Below, one piece after another: positions 45,943 to 56,113 of a stretch of DNA of 64,000 nucleotides (its first letter is position 1; every line of letters starts with the position of its first letter). The position numbers and the translations under genes were made by a program. The notes under the pieces are model-generated. The model saw only the letters and a list, made by a program, of their open reading frames with translations, was not told where the DNA came from and searched no databases. Source of the stretch: Bacillota bacterium (GTDB lineage Bacteria > Bacillota > Clostridia > Acetivibrionales > DSM-1351); the NCBI GenBank assembly GCA_023441625.1, contig JAEZOA010000148.1:1-64000 (forward strand). The letters are read 5' to 3'.

Positions 45943-48165
45943 TTGGCTGGAAAAAGTATAAAACTAAAAAAGAGACTTCTGTGGGTACTTGTGATTTTTA
46001 CTTTTTGTACAGTAGGTTTAATAGTTAGAATAGCGTGGATTCAGATTGCAAATGGTCAGGAATATCAACAAGCGGCTTATGAGCAGCAGACTACCAATAG
46101 AAAAATTAATGCAAAAAGGGGCACTATTTACGATAGAAACATGGTAACCTTGGCGGCTAGTGGTTCTGTTGAAACTATTACTGCAAGCCCAAAAACAATA
46201 CTAAAACAAGATTTAGACATTGATAAAATTGCAGGTGAGTTAGCTGAAATTCTTGAAATGGAAAAAGAGACTGTTAAAATAAAGTTAAGTAAAAATACTG
46301 TCTATGAAACAATAAAGCAGAAGGTACCTCAAGATGTGGGTTCAAAGGTAAGAGAGTGGAAAGAGAAAAACGAAATAGAAGGAATTTATATTGATGAGGA
46401 TACAAAGAGATTTTATCCAAAAGGTAATTTGGCAGCCCATGTTATTGGGTTCACAAATATTGACAGTGATGGATTAGATGGCGTAGAAAGGATTATGGAG
46501 CAATACCTTAAAGGTGTTCCAGGTAAAATATTAAGTGAGGTTGATGCTGGTGGTATCGCACTAAATATGGGTGAGGAACAGTATATTCAGCCACAGGATG
46601 GATATGATGTTGTTTTGACAATTGACGAAACTATTCAATATTTTACAGAGAAGGCTCTTGAAAAGGCTATTGTAGATAACAATGTCATAAACGGTGCATC
46701 TGCCATTGTTATGGACCCGCGTAATGGTGAAATATTAGCAATGGCATCAAAGCCAGATTTTGATTTGAATAACCCTAGAGCCGCTCCCAAAGGAATAATG
46801 GGTGTAAATGTGGAGACGTGGACAGGAACAAGTACAGAGGATGTTCAGTTCCTCCAAAAAACAGTATGGAGAAACAAGGCTGTCGTAGATACATATGAAC
46901 CAGGCTCCACCTTTAAGGCTATAACCTCTGCAGCAGGACTTGAAGAAGGAGTAATAACACCTGATACGCAGGTTACAGATGCAACTATAAAGCTTGGTGG
47001 GTGGAATATTAAATGCTGGAAAGAAAATGCACATCTGCATGAAACTTTCAGAGAGGGCGTTTACAATTCTTGTAACCCTGTTTTTGTAAGATTATCGCAA
47101 AAATTAGGTATTGAAAAGTTCTACAGCTATGTCAAGGCCTTCGGCTTTACAAAGAAAACAGGTATAGACCTACCTGGCGAAGCAAGTAGTATCTTCCACA
47201 CTAATCCAACCGAGCTTAATATGGCTACAACCGCATTCGGTCAGCGTGTTCAGATTACACCAACTCAAATGATACAAGCTTATGGGGCAATAGCAAACGG
47301 GGGAAATCTAATAACTCCTCATGTTGTAAAGGAAGTAGTTGACAATGAAGGAAATGTTATTAAGAAATTTGAGCCCAATGTTGTCAGAAAGGTTATATCA
47401 AAGCAGACCTCCGATACATTGTTAGATATATTGCAAGGAGTTGTAGATGTTGGTACAGGTAAAAATGCCCGTGTACCAGGTTATAAAATTGCGGGAAAAA
47501 CAGGAACCTCTGAAACAATAAAAGATCCATCAGGTAAATTTGTATCTCTAAAGACTGCTTCTGGGCAATATGATAGGTATATTGCCTCATTTTCCGGGAT
47601 TGCTCCAGCTGATAACCCTACAATTTGCGTTTTGTTTATACTGGATTATGCCGATCAGTTCCATCATGGAGGAGGTATGATTGCAGCACCAGCTGTAGGG
47701 AAATTAATAGATGATATTTTAATGTACCAAGGTGTGGAAAAGGAATATACTGAAGAAGATAAAAAAATTCTCAAGAAAGAGGTACAGGTTCCTGATGTAA
47801 AGGGAAAAACAGTTGAGGAAGCTATAAAGCTGTTGAAACAAAACAATCTTGAGTATAAAATAGAAGGAAGCAATAAGGATTTAAAGGCTATTGTTCAGGA
47901 ACAGACACCAAAATCTACAGCTTTATTACACGAAAAGTCATTTGTACTACTATATACTTATAAACCAGAAAACGAGGCTACAACTACCGTACCAAGCGTA
48001 AAAAACATGACAATATCTGATGCTACAGCTGCATTTAAGGCGGCTGGCTTAAACATCAGCATAGATGGTACTGGCACGGCAGTTAGTCAGGATAAAGATG
48101 CTGGAAAGATTGTAATTAAGGGAACTGTTGTGGAGGTAATGTTTAGAAATGAAGTTTCAGATTAG
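45943..48165 (+). CDS. spoVD: Penicillin-binding transpeptidase with two PASTA domains (SpoVD/PBP2 type)
   Basis: A 740-aa class B PBP that cross-links peptidoglycan. It has an N-terminal membrane helix, a dimerisation/pedestal domain to about residue 220, and a transpeptidase domain with the active Ser in GSTFKAI, the SCN motif and GKTGTSE. Two PASTA domains follow (VPDVKGKTVEEAIKLL and VPSVKNMTISDATAAF). It starts at TTG after AGGAGGGG. Whether it acts in division or only in the spore septum cannot be read from sequence; the name follows the clostridial convention. Confidence 0.9.
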   Translation: MAGKSIKLKKRLLWVLVIFTFCTVGLIVRIAWIQIANGQEYQQAAYEQQTTNRKINAKRGTIYDRNMVTLAASGSVETITASPKTILKQDLDIDKIAGELAEILEMEKETVKIKLSKNTVYETIKQKVPQDVGSKVREWKEKNEIEGIYIDEDTKRFYPKGNLAAHVIGFTNIDSDGLDGVERIMEQYLKGVPGKILSEVDAGGIALNMGEEQYIQPQDGYDVVLTIDETIQYFTEKALEKAIVDNNVINGASAIVMDPRNGEILAMASKPDFDLNNPRAAPKGIMGVNVETWTGTSTEDVQFLQKTVWRNKAVVDTYEPGSTFKAITSAAGLEEGVITPDTQVTDATIKLGGWNIKCWKENAHLHETFREGVYNSCNPVFVRLSQKLGIEKFYSYVKAFGFTKKTGIDLPGEASSIFHTNPTELNMATTAFGQRVQITPTQMIQAYGAIANGGNLITPHVVKEVVDNEGNVIKKFEPNVVRKVISKQTSDTLLDILQGVVDVGTGKNARVPGYKIAGKTGTSETIKDPSGKFVSLKTASGQYDRYIASFSGIAPADNPTICVLFILDYADQFHHGGGMIAAPAVGKLIDDILMYQGVEKEYTEEDKKILKKEVQVPDVKGKTVEEAIKLLKQNNLEYKIEGSNKDLKAIVQEQTPKSTALLHEKSFVLLYTYKPENEATTTVPSVKNMTISDATAAFKAAGLNISIDGTGTAVSQDKDAGKIVIKGTVVEVMFRNEVSD

Positions 48166-48247
48166 TAAAGGGGCATAGTGATATAAATTGGCTAGATAGG
48201 GTAATAATTTCTTATAAAGAGATATTTGAAATATGGAGGTGTTTTAG

Positions 48248-49708
48248 TTGTTACTTGGTGAATTAGTAAAGGGGTTAAATATTAAAAGTTTACAAGGGAG
48301 CTTAGATATAGAGGTTGACAGCATTGCTTACGATTCAAGAAAAACAAGACAGGGTGCTCTGTTTGTATGCATTGATGGTACAGTTTCCGACGGACATCTA
48401 TATATAAAAGATGCTATTGAAAATGGAACAAAGGCTTTCTTAGTACAAAAGCCGATTGAAGCTCCTGCCGACGTAACTGTTGTAGAAATAGAGGATACCA
48501 GGTATGGTTTAGCCTGTGTCGCGGATGCTTTTTTTGAGCATCCTTCCGAAAAGTTTAATCTAGTGGGAATTACTGGTACAAAAGGCAAAACTACAACTAC
48601 TTATATGGTAAAGTCAATACTTGAAGCTGCAAACCATAAGATAGGCTTGATAGGAACAGTCGCAAATCTTATTGGAGATGAAATATTATATTCTTCAAGA
48701 ACCACCCCTGAATCCTTTGATTTGCAGAGCCTATTTAGTGACATGGTGGAGAAAAAAATAGATAGTACAGTCATAGAAGTATCTTCCCAAGGCTTACAGC
48801 TGCATAGAGTTGCAAAAAGTGATTTTGACATAGGAGTGTTTACCAATTTCTCAAGAGATCACATTGGACCTAAAGAACATGCAACCTTAGAGGAGTATTT
48901 TAATGCTAAAGCAAAGCTTTTTAAAATGTGTAAAAAGGCTGTAATTAATATTGATTGTGAGCATGGCCGTAAAATGGCTGAGCTTGCAAACTGTGAGGTT
49001 ATAACTTATGGAATTCATGAGGAGGCAGATATTCATGCTACTGAGATAATAAAAAACACCTTACACACCTCCTTCAGATTAACCTCTCCATGGGGCAATA
49101 CAACTATAGAAACTAATCTTCAGGGTGAATTTAATGTATATAATGCTCTTTCTGCAATTGGAGCATGTTGCCTTATACCTGGTATAACATTAGAACATGT
49201 AAAGAAGGGGCTCTGCAATGTAATTGTTCCTGGTAGAATGGAAACAGTTCCTACAGGTGGAAATTATTCTGTTTTGATAGATTATGCTCATACTCCAGAT
49301 AGCTTGGAAAAGGTTCTTACAACAGTGAAGGAGTTTGCACAAGGAAGAGTTGTCAGTCTATTTGGTTGTGGCGGTGACAGAGACTCCGGAAAAAGGCCTC
49401 AGATGGGTATTGTTTCAGGAAATATAGCTGACTTTACAATAATAACCTCTGATAATCCAAGAACTGAGGAACCTGACTTAATTATAAATGATATTGAGGC
49501 TGGAATTTCTAAAACTAGTGGGAAATATATTAAAATATCAGATAGAAGAAAGGCAATTAAATTTGCTCTTGCAAATGCTCAGGATGGAGATATAATTATT
49601 TTGGCGGGTAAGGGTCATGAAACTTATCAGCAATTTAAGGATAAAACCATTCATTTTGACGAAAGAGAAATAGTTGATGAATTGCTAGTGGAGCTGGGCA
49701 GAAAATAA
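48248..49708 (+). CDS. murE: UDP-MurNAc-tripeptide synthetase (meso-DAP-adding MurE)
   Basis: A 486-aa Mur ligase adding the third residue to UDP-MurNAc-Ala-Glu. The ATP loop GITGTKGKTTTTYMV is near residue 107. The DNPR motif in TSDNPRTEEP marks meso-diaminopimelate specificity. It starts at TTG with TGGAGGTG upstream. This is the sequence basis for expecting DAP-type peptidoglycan. Confidence 0.97.
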   Translation: MLLGELVKGLNIKSLQGSLDIEVDSIAYDSRKTRQGALFVCIDGTVSDGHLYIKDAIENGTKAFLVQKPIEAPADVTVVEIEDTRYGLACVADAFFEHPSEKFNLVGITGTKGKTTTTYMVKSILEAANHKIGLIGTVANLIGDEILYSSRTTPESFDLQSLFSDMVEKKIDSTVIEVSSQGLQLHRVAKSDFDIGVFTNFSRDHIGPKEHATLEEYFNAKAKLFKMCKKAVINIDCEHGRKMAELANCEVITYGIHEEADIHATEIIKNTLHTSFRLTSPWGNTTIETNLQGEFNVYNALSAIGACCLIPGITLEHVKKGLCNVIVPGRMETVPTGGNYSVLIDYAHTPDSLEKVLTTVKEFAQGRVVSLFGCGGDRDSGKRPQMGIVSGNIADFTIITSDNPRTEEPDLIINDIEAGISKTSGKYIKISDRRKAIKFALANAQDGDIIILAGKGHETYQQFKDKTIHFDEREIVDELLVELGRK

Positions 49709-49757
49709 TTAGTTTTAGTGAATTTAGCTGGATATGCTTTAATAAGGTGGAGATTAT

Positions 49758-51134
49758 ATGATTTCTTTTAACTGTGGACAGTTGGCTGAGGCTGTAGGTG
49801 GAAAACTGTTATGGGGGAGTGCAAAACAAGAGTTTATTGGAGTTTCAACTGATTCTCGAAAAATTGCAGAGGATAATTTATTTATCCCCCTGGTAGGTGA
49901 AAGGTTTGATGGACATGATTATATTGAGCAGTGCTTAAGGGAAGGAGCTGCAGTGTGCTTAACTCAAAAGACAATTCCAATGGTTGAGGGCCGCACTGCA
50001 ATTTTAGTCAATGATACTGCAAAAGCACTCAAAGACCTTGCCACTTGGCATAGAAATAAATATAATATACCTGTAATCGGAATAACTGGAAGTGTTGGCA
50101 AGACAAGTACAAAAGACATGATTGCCTGTGTATTAGCCAAGCAATATCATACTCTTAAGACACAGGGTAATTTTAATAACGAAATTGGACTGCCATTAAC
50201 ATTACTAAATCTTGATAATTCACATGAGGCTGCGGTTATTGAGATGGGAATGAGCGGCTTTGGTGAAATTAGCAGACTAACAAGAATTGCTCAGCCACAA
50301 ATAGCTGTTATAACAATTATTGGCCTAGCCCACATAGAAAAGTTGGGTTCACAACAGGGAATTTTAAAGGCAAAGCTTGAGATTCTTGAAGCCATTAAAG
50401 CCGGGGGATTAGTTGTTCTCAATGGTGATGATACTTTGCTTAGAGAGCTGGCAGGGAGTTTAAATTATAGGACAGTATACTACGGTATGAATTCTGGGCT
50501 AGATTATGTTGCAGAGGATTATAAATCATTAGGAGAGTCCGGATCACAGTTTAATATTAAAATGGAAAATGAATTTTTCAAAGTTACTATTCCAGTTCCA
50601 GGTGTTCACAATGTCTATAATGCACTTGCTGCAATTGCAGTAGGAGTTGAAATGAAAATACCTATGAAGATTATTGTAGACGGAATAGCAGAGTATAGTG
50701 CTGGAAACATGAGGCAGAACATTATTACATATAATGGTATTAAGATAATAAATGATGCTTATAATGCCAGTCCGCAGTCGATGCAGGCTGCAATTAATGT
50801 ATTGGAAGAGCTTTGTTCAAAAACTCGTGGAATAGCAATTCTAGGTGATATGCTTGAAATGGGTGATATGGCACAAGAGCTTCATTCTTCAGTAGGTAGC
50901 TTTATTAAGGATAAAAAAATTGATTATTTGATAACTGTTGGTACGGCTTCGAAAAATATTTTACAGGCAGTAGCTGCTTCGGACAATAAAACAATAGAAT
51001 TAAAGCATTTTGATAATAATGATGAAGCACTAAAGTATATTTTGAGTATAATTAAACAAGGAGATTTTATTCTAATAAAAGGCTCAAGAGGTATGAAAAT
51101 GGAACAGATTGCAGATGGAATTATCAATTCTTAA
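49758..51134 (+). CDS. murF: UDP-MurNAc-tripeptide-D-Ala-D-Ala ligase
   Basis: A 458-aa Mur ligase that adds D-Ala-D-Ala. ATP loop GITGSVGKTSTKDM near residue 110, substrate block NFNNEIGLPLTLL and the C-terminal DAYNASPQSMQAA motif are all present. It starts at ATG with AAGGTGGAG upstream. Standard position after murE. Confidence 0.97.
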   Translation: MISFNCGQLAEAVGGKLLWGSAKQEFIGVSTDSRKIAEDNLFIPLVGERFDGHDYIEQCLREGAAVCLTQKTIPMVEGRTAILVNDTAKALKDLATWHRNKYNIPVIGITGSVGKTSTKDMIACVLAKQYHTLKTQGNFNNEIGLPLTLLNLDNSHEAAVIEMGMSGFGEISRLTRIAQPQIAVITIIGLAHIEKLGSQQGILKAKLEILEAIKAGGLVVLNGDDTLLRELAGSLNYRTVYYGMNSGLDYVAEDYKSLGESGSQFNIKMENEFFKVTIPVPGVHNVYNALAAIAVGVEMKIPMKIIVDGIAEYSAGNMRQNIITYNGIKIINDAYNASPQSMQAAINVLEELCSKTRGIAILGDMLEMGDMAQELHSSVGSFIKDKKIDYLITVGTASKNILQAVAASDNKTIELKHFDNNDEALKYILSIIKQGDFILIKGSRGMKMEQIADGIINS

Positions 51135-51171
51135 GTAATAGGTCCATATTAATAAACAGGGGGAAGTTGCA

Positions 51172-52155
51172 GTGTTTACGTTTTCTTTGACATCTGAACA
51201 TATATTAGCTTTTGCGGCAGCTTTTGTATTGGCACTTATTTCAGGGCCAATATGTATTCCATTTTTGAGAAGATTAAAGTTTGGACAAACAGTGAGGGAT
51301 GATGGACCACAAAGTCATTTAAAAAAGATGGGTACACCAACTATAGGTGGACTAATATTTATAATACCAATTACATTAGTATCACTATATTTCTCTCAAA
51401 AATATCCTGCTGTAATACCTATACTGCTTGCTACATTAGGCTTTAGTGCGGTTGGTTTTGTAGATGATTTTATTAAGGTGGTCAGGAAAAGGAAGGATGG
51501 GCTTTATGCCGGACAGAAGACGTTCATGCAATTAATTGTATGTGTTGCTTTTGCGTTTTATGTAATAAGATACACAGAGGCAGGCAGCTCAATTGTGATA
51601 CCTTTTACTGACTATATAATTCAGCCGTGGCTGTATTTTCTTTTTATAGTTGTATTCATGTATTTCTTTTCAAATGCAGTAAATCTTACAGATGGGCTAG
51701 ATGGACTTTGTGGGGGAGTTACTCTAGTAGTTGCAATATTCTTTACTATAGTATCACTATCAAATCCTGAGTGGGGATATATCAAGGTGTTTTCGGCGGC
51801 AATTGCAGGTGGCTGCCTTGGATTCCTAGCTTTTAATAATTTTCCGGCAAAGATTTTTATGGGGGATACTGGGAGCTTGGCGTTGGGAGGCGCATTGACT
51901 GCTATTGTGATTATGATGCGTATGCCGTTAATATTGTTTGTTGTCGGTGGAATATATTTAGTTGAGGCAATTTCTGTTATTTTACAAGTAGGCTCTTTTA
52001 AGTTGACTGGAAAACGAATATTTAAAATGGCTCCTATTCATCACCATTTCGAATTAAAAGGTTGGAAGGAAACGAAGGTGGTAACAATCTTTATAATTTT
52101 TACTGTCTTATTAGCAATTGCATCCTTAGTGATTATAGGAGTAGTTAATTTCTAA
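51172..52155 (+). CDS. mraY: Phospho-N-acetylmuramoyl-pentapeptide transferase
   Basis: A 327-aa polytopic enzyme making lipid I from UDP-MurNAc-pentapeptide and undecaprenyl phosphate. DDGPQSHLKKMGTPTIGGL, VDDFIKVVRKRKDGL and NLTDGLDGL carry the catalytic aspartates. PIHHHFELKGWKE is the cytoplasmic histidine-rich loop. Starts at GTG after GGGGGAAG. murD, which often follows mraY, is missing. Confidence 0.97.
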   Translation: MFTFSLTSEHILAFAAAFVLALISGPICIPFLRRLKFGQTVRDDGPQSHLKKMGTPTIGGLIFIIPITLVSLYFSQKYPAVIPILLATLGFSAVGFVDDFIKVVRKRKDGLYAGQKTFMQLIVCVAFAFYVIRYTEAGSSIVIPFTDYIIQPWLYFLFIVVFMYFFSNAVNLTDGLDGLCGGVTLVVAIFFTIVSLSNPEWGYIKVFSAAIAGGCLGFLAFNNFPAKIFMGDTGSLALGGALTAIVIMMRMPLILFVVGGIYLVEAISVILQVGSFKLTGKRIFKMAPIHHHFELKGWKETKVVTIFIIFTVLLAIASLVIIGVVNF

Positions 52156-52222
52156 GAATGAATAGTAAGCTTATTTCATATAATCAGAATATGTAATATG
52201 GTAATACATTTGGAGGACCTTA

Positions 52223-53329
52223 ATGAAGAACAAAAACAAAAAGCCTTTCGATTTCTGGATATTTGCATCAGTTATATTGTTACTTTCATTAGGCACAATT
52301 ATGGTGTTTAGTTCAAGTTATTATTCGGCGGTTAATAAATTTGGGGAATCTTATCACTTTTTAATACCTCAATTAATGTATATGGCTCTTAGTATTGCTA
52401 TACTTATAGTAACAGCGAATTTTGATTATAGAAGATTTGGAAAATTATCTCCACTCTTGCTTATGGCCAGCGTGGGTTTGTTAATTCTTGTGCTTATTGT
52501 AGGAGATAAAATAAATGGTGCAAGAAGATGGCTTTTTATAGCAGGACAGTCTGTTCAACCCTCCGAGATAGCTAAGATAGCACTTATTATGTTTCTTTCA
52601 TTTAGTTTATCTAAGAGAAAAGAGGTTTTACAGTCATATTTTAAGGGGCTTCTGCCATATTTAATGCTTATTGGGCTAGTTGCGGGATTAGTTTTAGTTG
52701 AGCCTCACCTTAGCGGAGCTTTAATAATTGTAATTACTGGATGTATCATATTGTTTTGTGCTGGTGCAAAAATATCTCATTTTGTTGTAATGGCTGTACC
52801 TGGAGTAATAGCAGTGGTTGGCGCTATAGTAGCCGCACCTTATAGATTTGACAGGATTAAGGCATGGATTGACCCCTTTGGGAATAAACTGGATGAGGGC
52901 TGGCAGATAGTTAATTCTTTGCTTGCTATTGGGTCTGGTGGATTATTTGGTCGGGGACTTGGGAAAAGCATGCAGAAGTACCTGTATATACCGGAGCCTT
53001 ATAATGATTATATATTCTCAATATTAGCTGAAGAATTAGGTTTTTTTGGTTGTGTCTTTGTAATGCTGCTATTTCTGGTATTTATCTGGAGAGGGATTAA
53101 GGTCGCAATGAATGCACCTGATGTTTTTGGTAGTCTAATGGCAACAGGAATTACGTCATTAATTGGATTACAGTTCCTTTTTAATGTAGCTGTTGTAACT
53201 AATTCCATACCATCTACAGGTATTTCGCTTCCGTTCTTTAGTTATGGAGGTACATCATTAATGTTTTTAATGATTGGTGTTGGCATATTGCTTAATATTT
53301 CAAGATTTTCAAACTATGAAAGATTCTGA
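52223..53329 (+). CDS. spoVE: SEDS-family protein FtsW/SpoVE
   Basis: A 368-aa polytopic lipid II polymerase of the SEDS family. GARRWLFIAGQSVQPSEIAK, LVLVEPHLSGALII and YNDYIFSILAEELGFFG are conserved blocks, and STGISLPFFSYGGTSLMF closes the core. It works with a class B PBP, here plausibly the SpoVD-type enzyme of the same cluster. Choice between FtsW and SpoVE is by position. Strong TGGAGGA site. Confidence 0.92.
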   Translation: MKNKNKKPFDFWIFASVILLLSLGTIMVFSSSYYSAVNKFGESYHFLIPQLMYMALSIAILIVTANFDYRRFGKLSPLLLMASVGLLILVLIVGDKINGARRWLFIAGQSVQPSEIAKIALIMFLSFSLSKRKEVLQSYFKGLLPYLMLIGLVAGLVLVEPHLSGALIIVITGCIILFCAGAKISHFVVMAVPGVIAVVGAIVAAPYRFDRIKAWIDPFGNKLDEGWQIVNSLLAIGSGGLFGRGLGKSMQKYLYIPEPYNDYIFSILAEELGFFGCVFVMLLFLVFIWRGIKVAMNAPDVFGSLMATGITSLIGLQFLFNVAVVTNSIPSTGISLPFFSYGGTSLMFLMIGVGILLNISRFSNYERF

Positions 53330-53341
53330 GGTGATAATAAA

Positions 53342-54454
53342 TTGAAGGTATTAATAGCAGGAGGAGGGACTGGAGGTCATATTAATCCAGGACTGGCAAT
53401 TGCAAAGTATATTAAACAGAAGGAACCACTAGCGGAGATTACCTTTGCTGGAACGAAAAAGGGACTTGAAACTAAGCTGGTACCAAGGGAAGGCTATACA
53501 CTTGAGACTATTACTGTCAGAGGCTTCAAGCGAAAACTATCCATTGATACTATTGTAGCTGCAAAAGAACTAGTTACAAGTTTTTTTGAAGCATCAAAGC
53601 TTATTAAAAAAATAAAGCCAGATGTTGTAATAGGTACAGGTGGCTACGTATGCGGGCCTGTTCTTTATGTTGCAGCAAAAAAGGGAATACCTACCCTAAT
53701 TCACGAGTCAAATGCCTATCCCGGTGTAACTAATAGGCTCTTAGCTAAGTATGTCAACTATGTAGCTATCAGCTTTAAAGATTCACAGCAATATTTTAAG
53801 AAGAATGCTGAGAAACTGGTTCATACAGGTAATCCTGTCAGACAAGAGCTTCTGAATTCAAATAGGTCTGAGGTTATAAAGCAGTTAGACATTGCTGAGG
53901 ATAAGCCCTTAATAGTTGTAATGGGTGGCAGCAGAGGCGCTAGAAAGATCAATGAAACAGTTGCTCAGATGCTTAACAATCATTTTAAGGGTGAATTTAA
54001 TTTAATCTTTTCCACAGGGGAAGCACAATTTGAAGTAGTAAATTCAAGTATAAAAATAGATGAACAGTATCAAAACCTGGTTAGGGTGGTACCATATATT
54101 TATGATGTGGATAAGGTATATGTAGCTAGTGACTTAATGATATGCCGAGCTGGAGCTATTACAATCAGCGAGCTTCAGACTATGGGCATTCCATCAATAC
54201 TAATTCCTTCTCCCTATGTAACTGCCAATCATCAGGAGCATAATGCACGCTCTCTTGAGAAGGATGGAGGAGCAGTAGTGATATTAGAAAATGAATTAAA
54301 TGGCGATATTCTGTACCAACAAATTTGCAATTTAATTTCAAACAGAGATGTTTTGAAGAAAATGGGAACGGATGCTACAAAAAATCGTATGACTGATTCT
54401 GTAGAGAAAATATACTCCTTAATTAAAGAAATAACTAAAAATAAAACACTCTAA
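53342..54454 (+). CDS. murG: Lipid II synthase (undecaprenyl-PP-MurNAc-pentapeptide GlcNAc transferase)
   Basis: A 370-aa GT28 glycosyltransferase that adds GlcNAc to lipid I. The N-terminal GGGTGGHINPGLAIA and GTGGYVCGPVL motifs and the donor-site ICRAGAITISEL are intact. It starts at TTG shortly after the spoVE stop, with GAGGTG as the ribosome site. It is the last dcw gene here. murC, murB, ftsQ, ftsA and ftsZ do not follow. Confidence 0.97.
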   Translation: MKVLIAGGGTGGHINPGLAIAKYIKQKEPLAEITFAGTKKGLETKLVPREGYTLETITVRGFKRKLSIDTIVAAKELVTSFFEASKLIKKIKPDVVIGTGGYVCGPVLYVAAKKGIPTLIHESNAYPGVTNRLLAKYVNYVAISFKDSQQYFKKNAEKLVHTGNPVRQELLNSNRSEVIKQLDIAEDKPLIVVMGGSRGARKINETVAQMLNNHFKGEFNLIFSTGEAQFEVVNSSIKIDEQYQNLVRVVPYIYDVDKVYVASDLMICRAGAITISELQTMGIPSILIPSPYVTANHQEHNARSLEKDGGAVVILENELNGDILYQQICNLISNRDVLKKMGTDATKNRMTDSVEKIYSLIKEITKNKTL

Positions 54455-54536
54455 TTTCAAGTACTTAGTACTATGTGAAAAGAATAGAAAGTATTGGATA
54501 TTTTAACTAAAAAGTCAATAAAATTTATCTGTAATT

Positions 54537-54565
54537 TTGTAGACTTTGTCGAAAACATATGATAC
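54537..54565 (+). promoter_or_regulatory. Possible promoter of uraA
   Basis: TTGTAG and TGATAC are spaced by 17 bp, about 30 nt upstream of the PyrR-binding sequence. Confidence 0.45.
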
Positions 54566-54596
54566 ACTTATTTGCGGATAAAAAAACTTTTAAATT

Positions 54597-54700
54597 AGTC
54601 CAGAGAGGCTAGTAAGGGTACATATGGGGAACTTGTATTATTTTTTTGATTGGATTAACCCAACCTTACTGCGCCAAGAACAGTAAGGTTTTTTTATTTA
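54597..54700 (+). promoter_or_regulatory. PyrR-binding attenuator of uraA
   Basis: AGTCCAGAGAGGCT (54597-54610) matches the PyrR-binding anti-antiterminator loop consensus. AGTAAGG (54611-54617) can pair with CCTTACT (54664-54670) as antiterminator. The same CCTTACT is part of the terminator AACCTTACTG/CAGTAAGGTT, followed by seven or more T. Uridine-nucleotide-bound PyrR would favour termination and shut off uracil uptake. Confidence 0.88.
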
Positions 54701-54724
54701 AAAAATTTTGGAGGGGATTTATTT

Positions 54725-56110
54725 ATGAAGAATGCTAGACAGATAATTCAGGTTGAAGAAAAAGTTCCATTTCTAAAAGCATTGCCTCTAAGCTTTCAGC
54801 ATTTATTTGCTATGTTTGGAGCATCTGTTCTTGTTCCGATTCTATTCAACGGATATGCAAAAACAAACTATCTTGAAGGGTTAGGCTTAAAGTTTGAACA
54901 ATTAAATGTGGCTCAATTGGCTGAATACAACAGTATACAGGTTATTGACCCTGCTCTTGTATTATTACTAAATGGTATTGGTACATTAATTTATTTGCTA
55001 ATATGTAAAGGGAAGGCTCCTGCATTTTTAGGCTCAAGCTTTGCTTTCCTTTCACCAACAGCTGCTATTATTACAAGTTCTACTAGTTATGCTGATAATT
55101 TTTCTAAGGCTTTAGGTGGGTTTATTGTATGTGGTTTAGTTTTTGTAATTGTTGCATTAATTATTGGAAAAGTAGGAACCGGTTGGTTAAATGTTGTACT
55201 ACCACCAGCTGCGATGGGTCCAATTGTTGCACTTATTGGACTTGAATTAGCTGGAAATGCTGCTGAAAATGCAGGTCTGTTTCCAAATGATCTAGGGGTA
55301 TTTGATACAAAGGCAATTATCATTTCCATGGTTACTCTAGCAATTGCAGTATTTGGTACTCTATGCTTTAGAAAATTCCTTTCAGTAATTCCTATTTTAT
55401 GTGCTGTAGTAGTTGGTTATGGACTATCAGCTTATATGGGATATGTTAATTATAGTGCAATTAGTGGACAAACTTGGTTTAATATTCCAGATTTTGTTAT
55501 GCCTAGTTTTGAATTTAATGCAATCCTAATTTTAGCACCTGCTGCTCTTGTTGTTCTTTCAGAACATATCGGTCATTTATTTGTTACAGGTAATATTGTT
55601 GGAAAGGATTTAACAAAGGATCCTGGACTTCACAGATCTTTACTTGGAGATGGAGTTTCAACAATGCTCTCCGGCTTTTGTGGCTCATGTCCTACAACCA
55701 CCTATGGTGAAAATATGGGAGTCATGGCTATTACTAAGGTTTACAGTGTATGGGTAATTGGTGGAGCAGGTGTTATATCAATAATTATAGCATTTGTTGG
55801 TAAGTTATCAGGAGTTATTTCTAGTATTCCTAATCCTGTTATGGGTGGAGTTAGTTTACTTCTCTTTGGTACAATTGCTGCTTCTGGTATCAGAATGATT
55901 GTTGAATCAAAGATAGATTATAGTAAATCAAAAAATCTCATCCTAACTGCATTAGTGTTTATTACTGGTATAAGCGGAATTTCAATAAATCTTGGAGAAA
56001 ATGTTCAGCTAAAGGGAATGGTTCTTGCTACATTGGTAGGAATGATACTTAGCTTGATATTCTATGTACTTGAAAAGCTTAAGCTCACTAATGAACCAAC
56101 TCAAGAATAA
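54725..56110 (+). CDS. uraA: Uracil permease (nucleobase:cation symporter-2)
   Basis: A 461-aa permease with about 14 hydrophobic segments. N-terminal LSFQHLFAMFGASVLVPIL, central VVLSEHIGHLFVTGNI (substrate-contacting Glu) and GSCPTTTYGENMGVMAITKV are family hallmarks. The PyrR attenuator upstream supports uracil as substrate. GGAGGGG before the ATG. A very strong terminator follows. Confidence 0.95.
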   Translation: MKNARQIIQVEEKVPFLKALPLSFQHLFAMFGASVLVPILFNGYAKTNYLEGLGLKFEQLNVAQLAEYNSIQVIDPALVLLLNGIGTLIYLLICKGKAPAFLGSSFAFLSPTAAIITSSTSYADNFSKALGGFIVCGLVFVIVALIIGKVGTGWLNVVLPPAAMGPIVALIGLELAGNAAENAGLFPNDLGVFDTKAIIISMVTLAIAVFGTLCFRKFLSVIPILCAVVVGYGLSAYMGYVNYSAISGQTWFNIPDFVMPSFEFNAILILAPAALVVLSEHIGHLFVTGNIVGKDLTKDPGLHRSLLGDGVSTMLSGFCGSCPTTTYGENMGVMAITKVYSVWVIGGAGVISIIIAFVGKLSGVISSIPNPVMGGVSLLLFGTIAASGIRMIVESKIDYSKSKNLILTALVFITGISGISINLGENVQLKGMVLATLVGMILSLIFYVLEKLKLTNEPTQE

Positions 56111-56113
56111 AGC

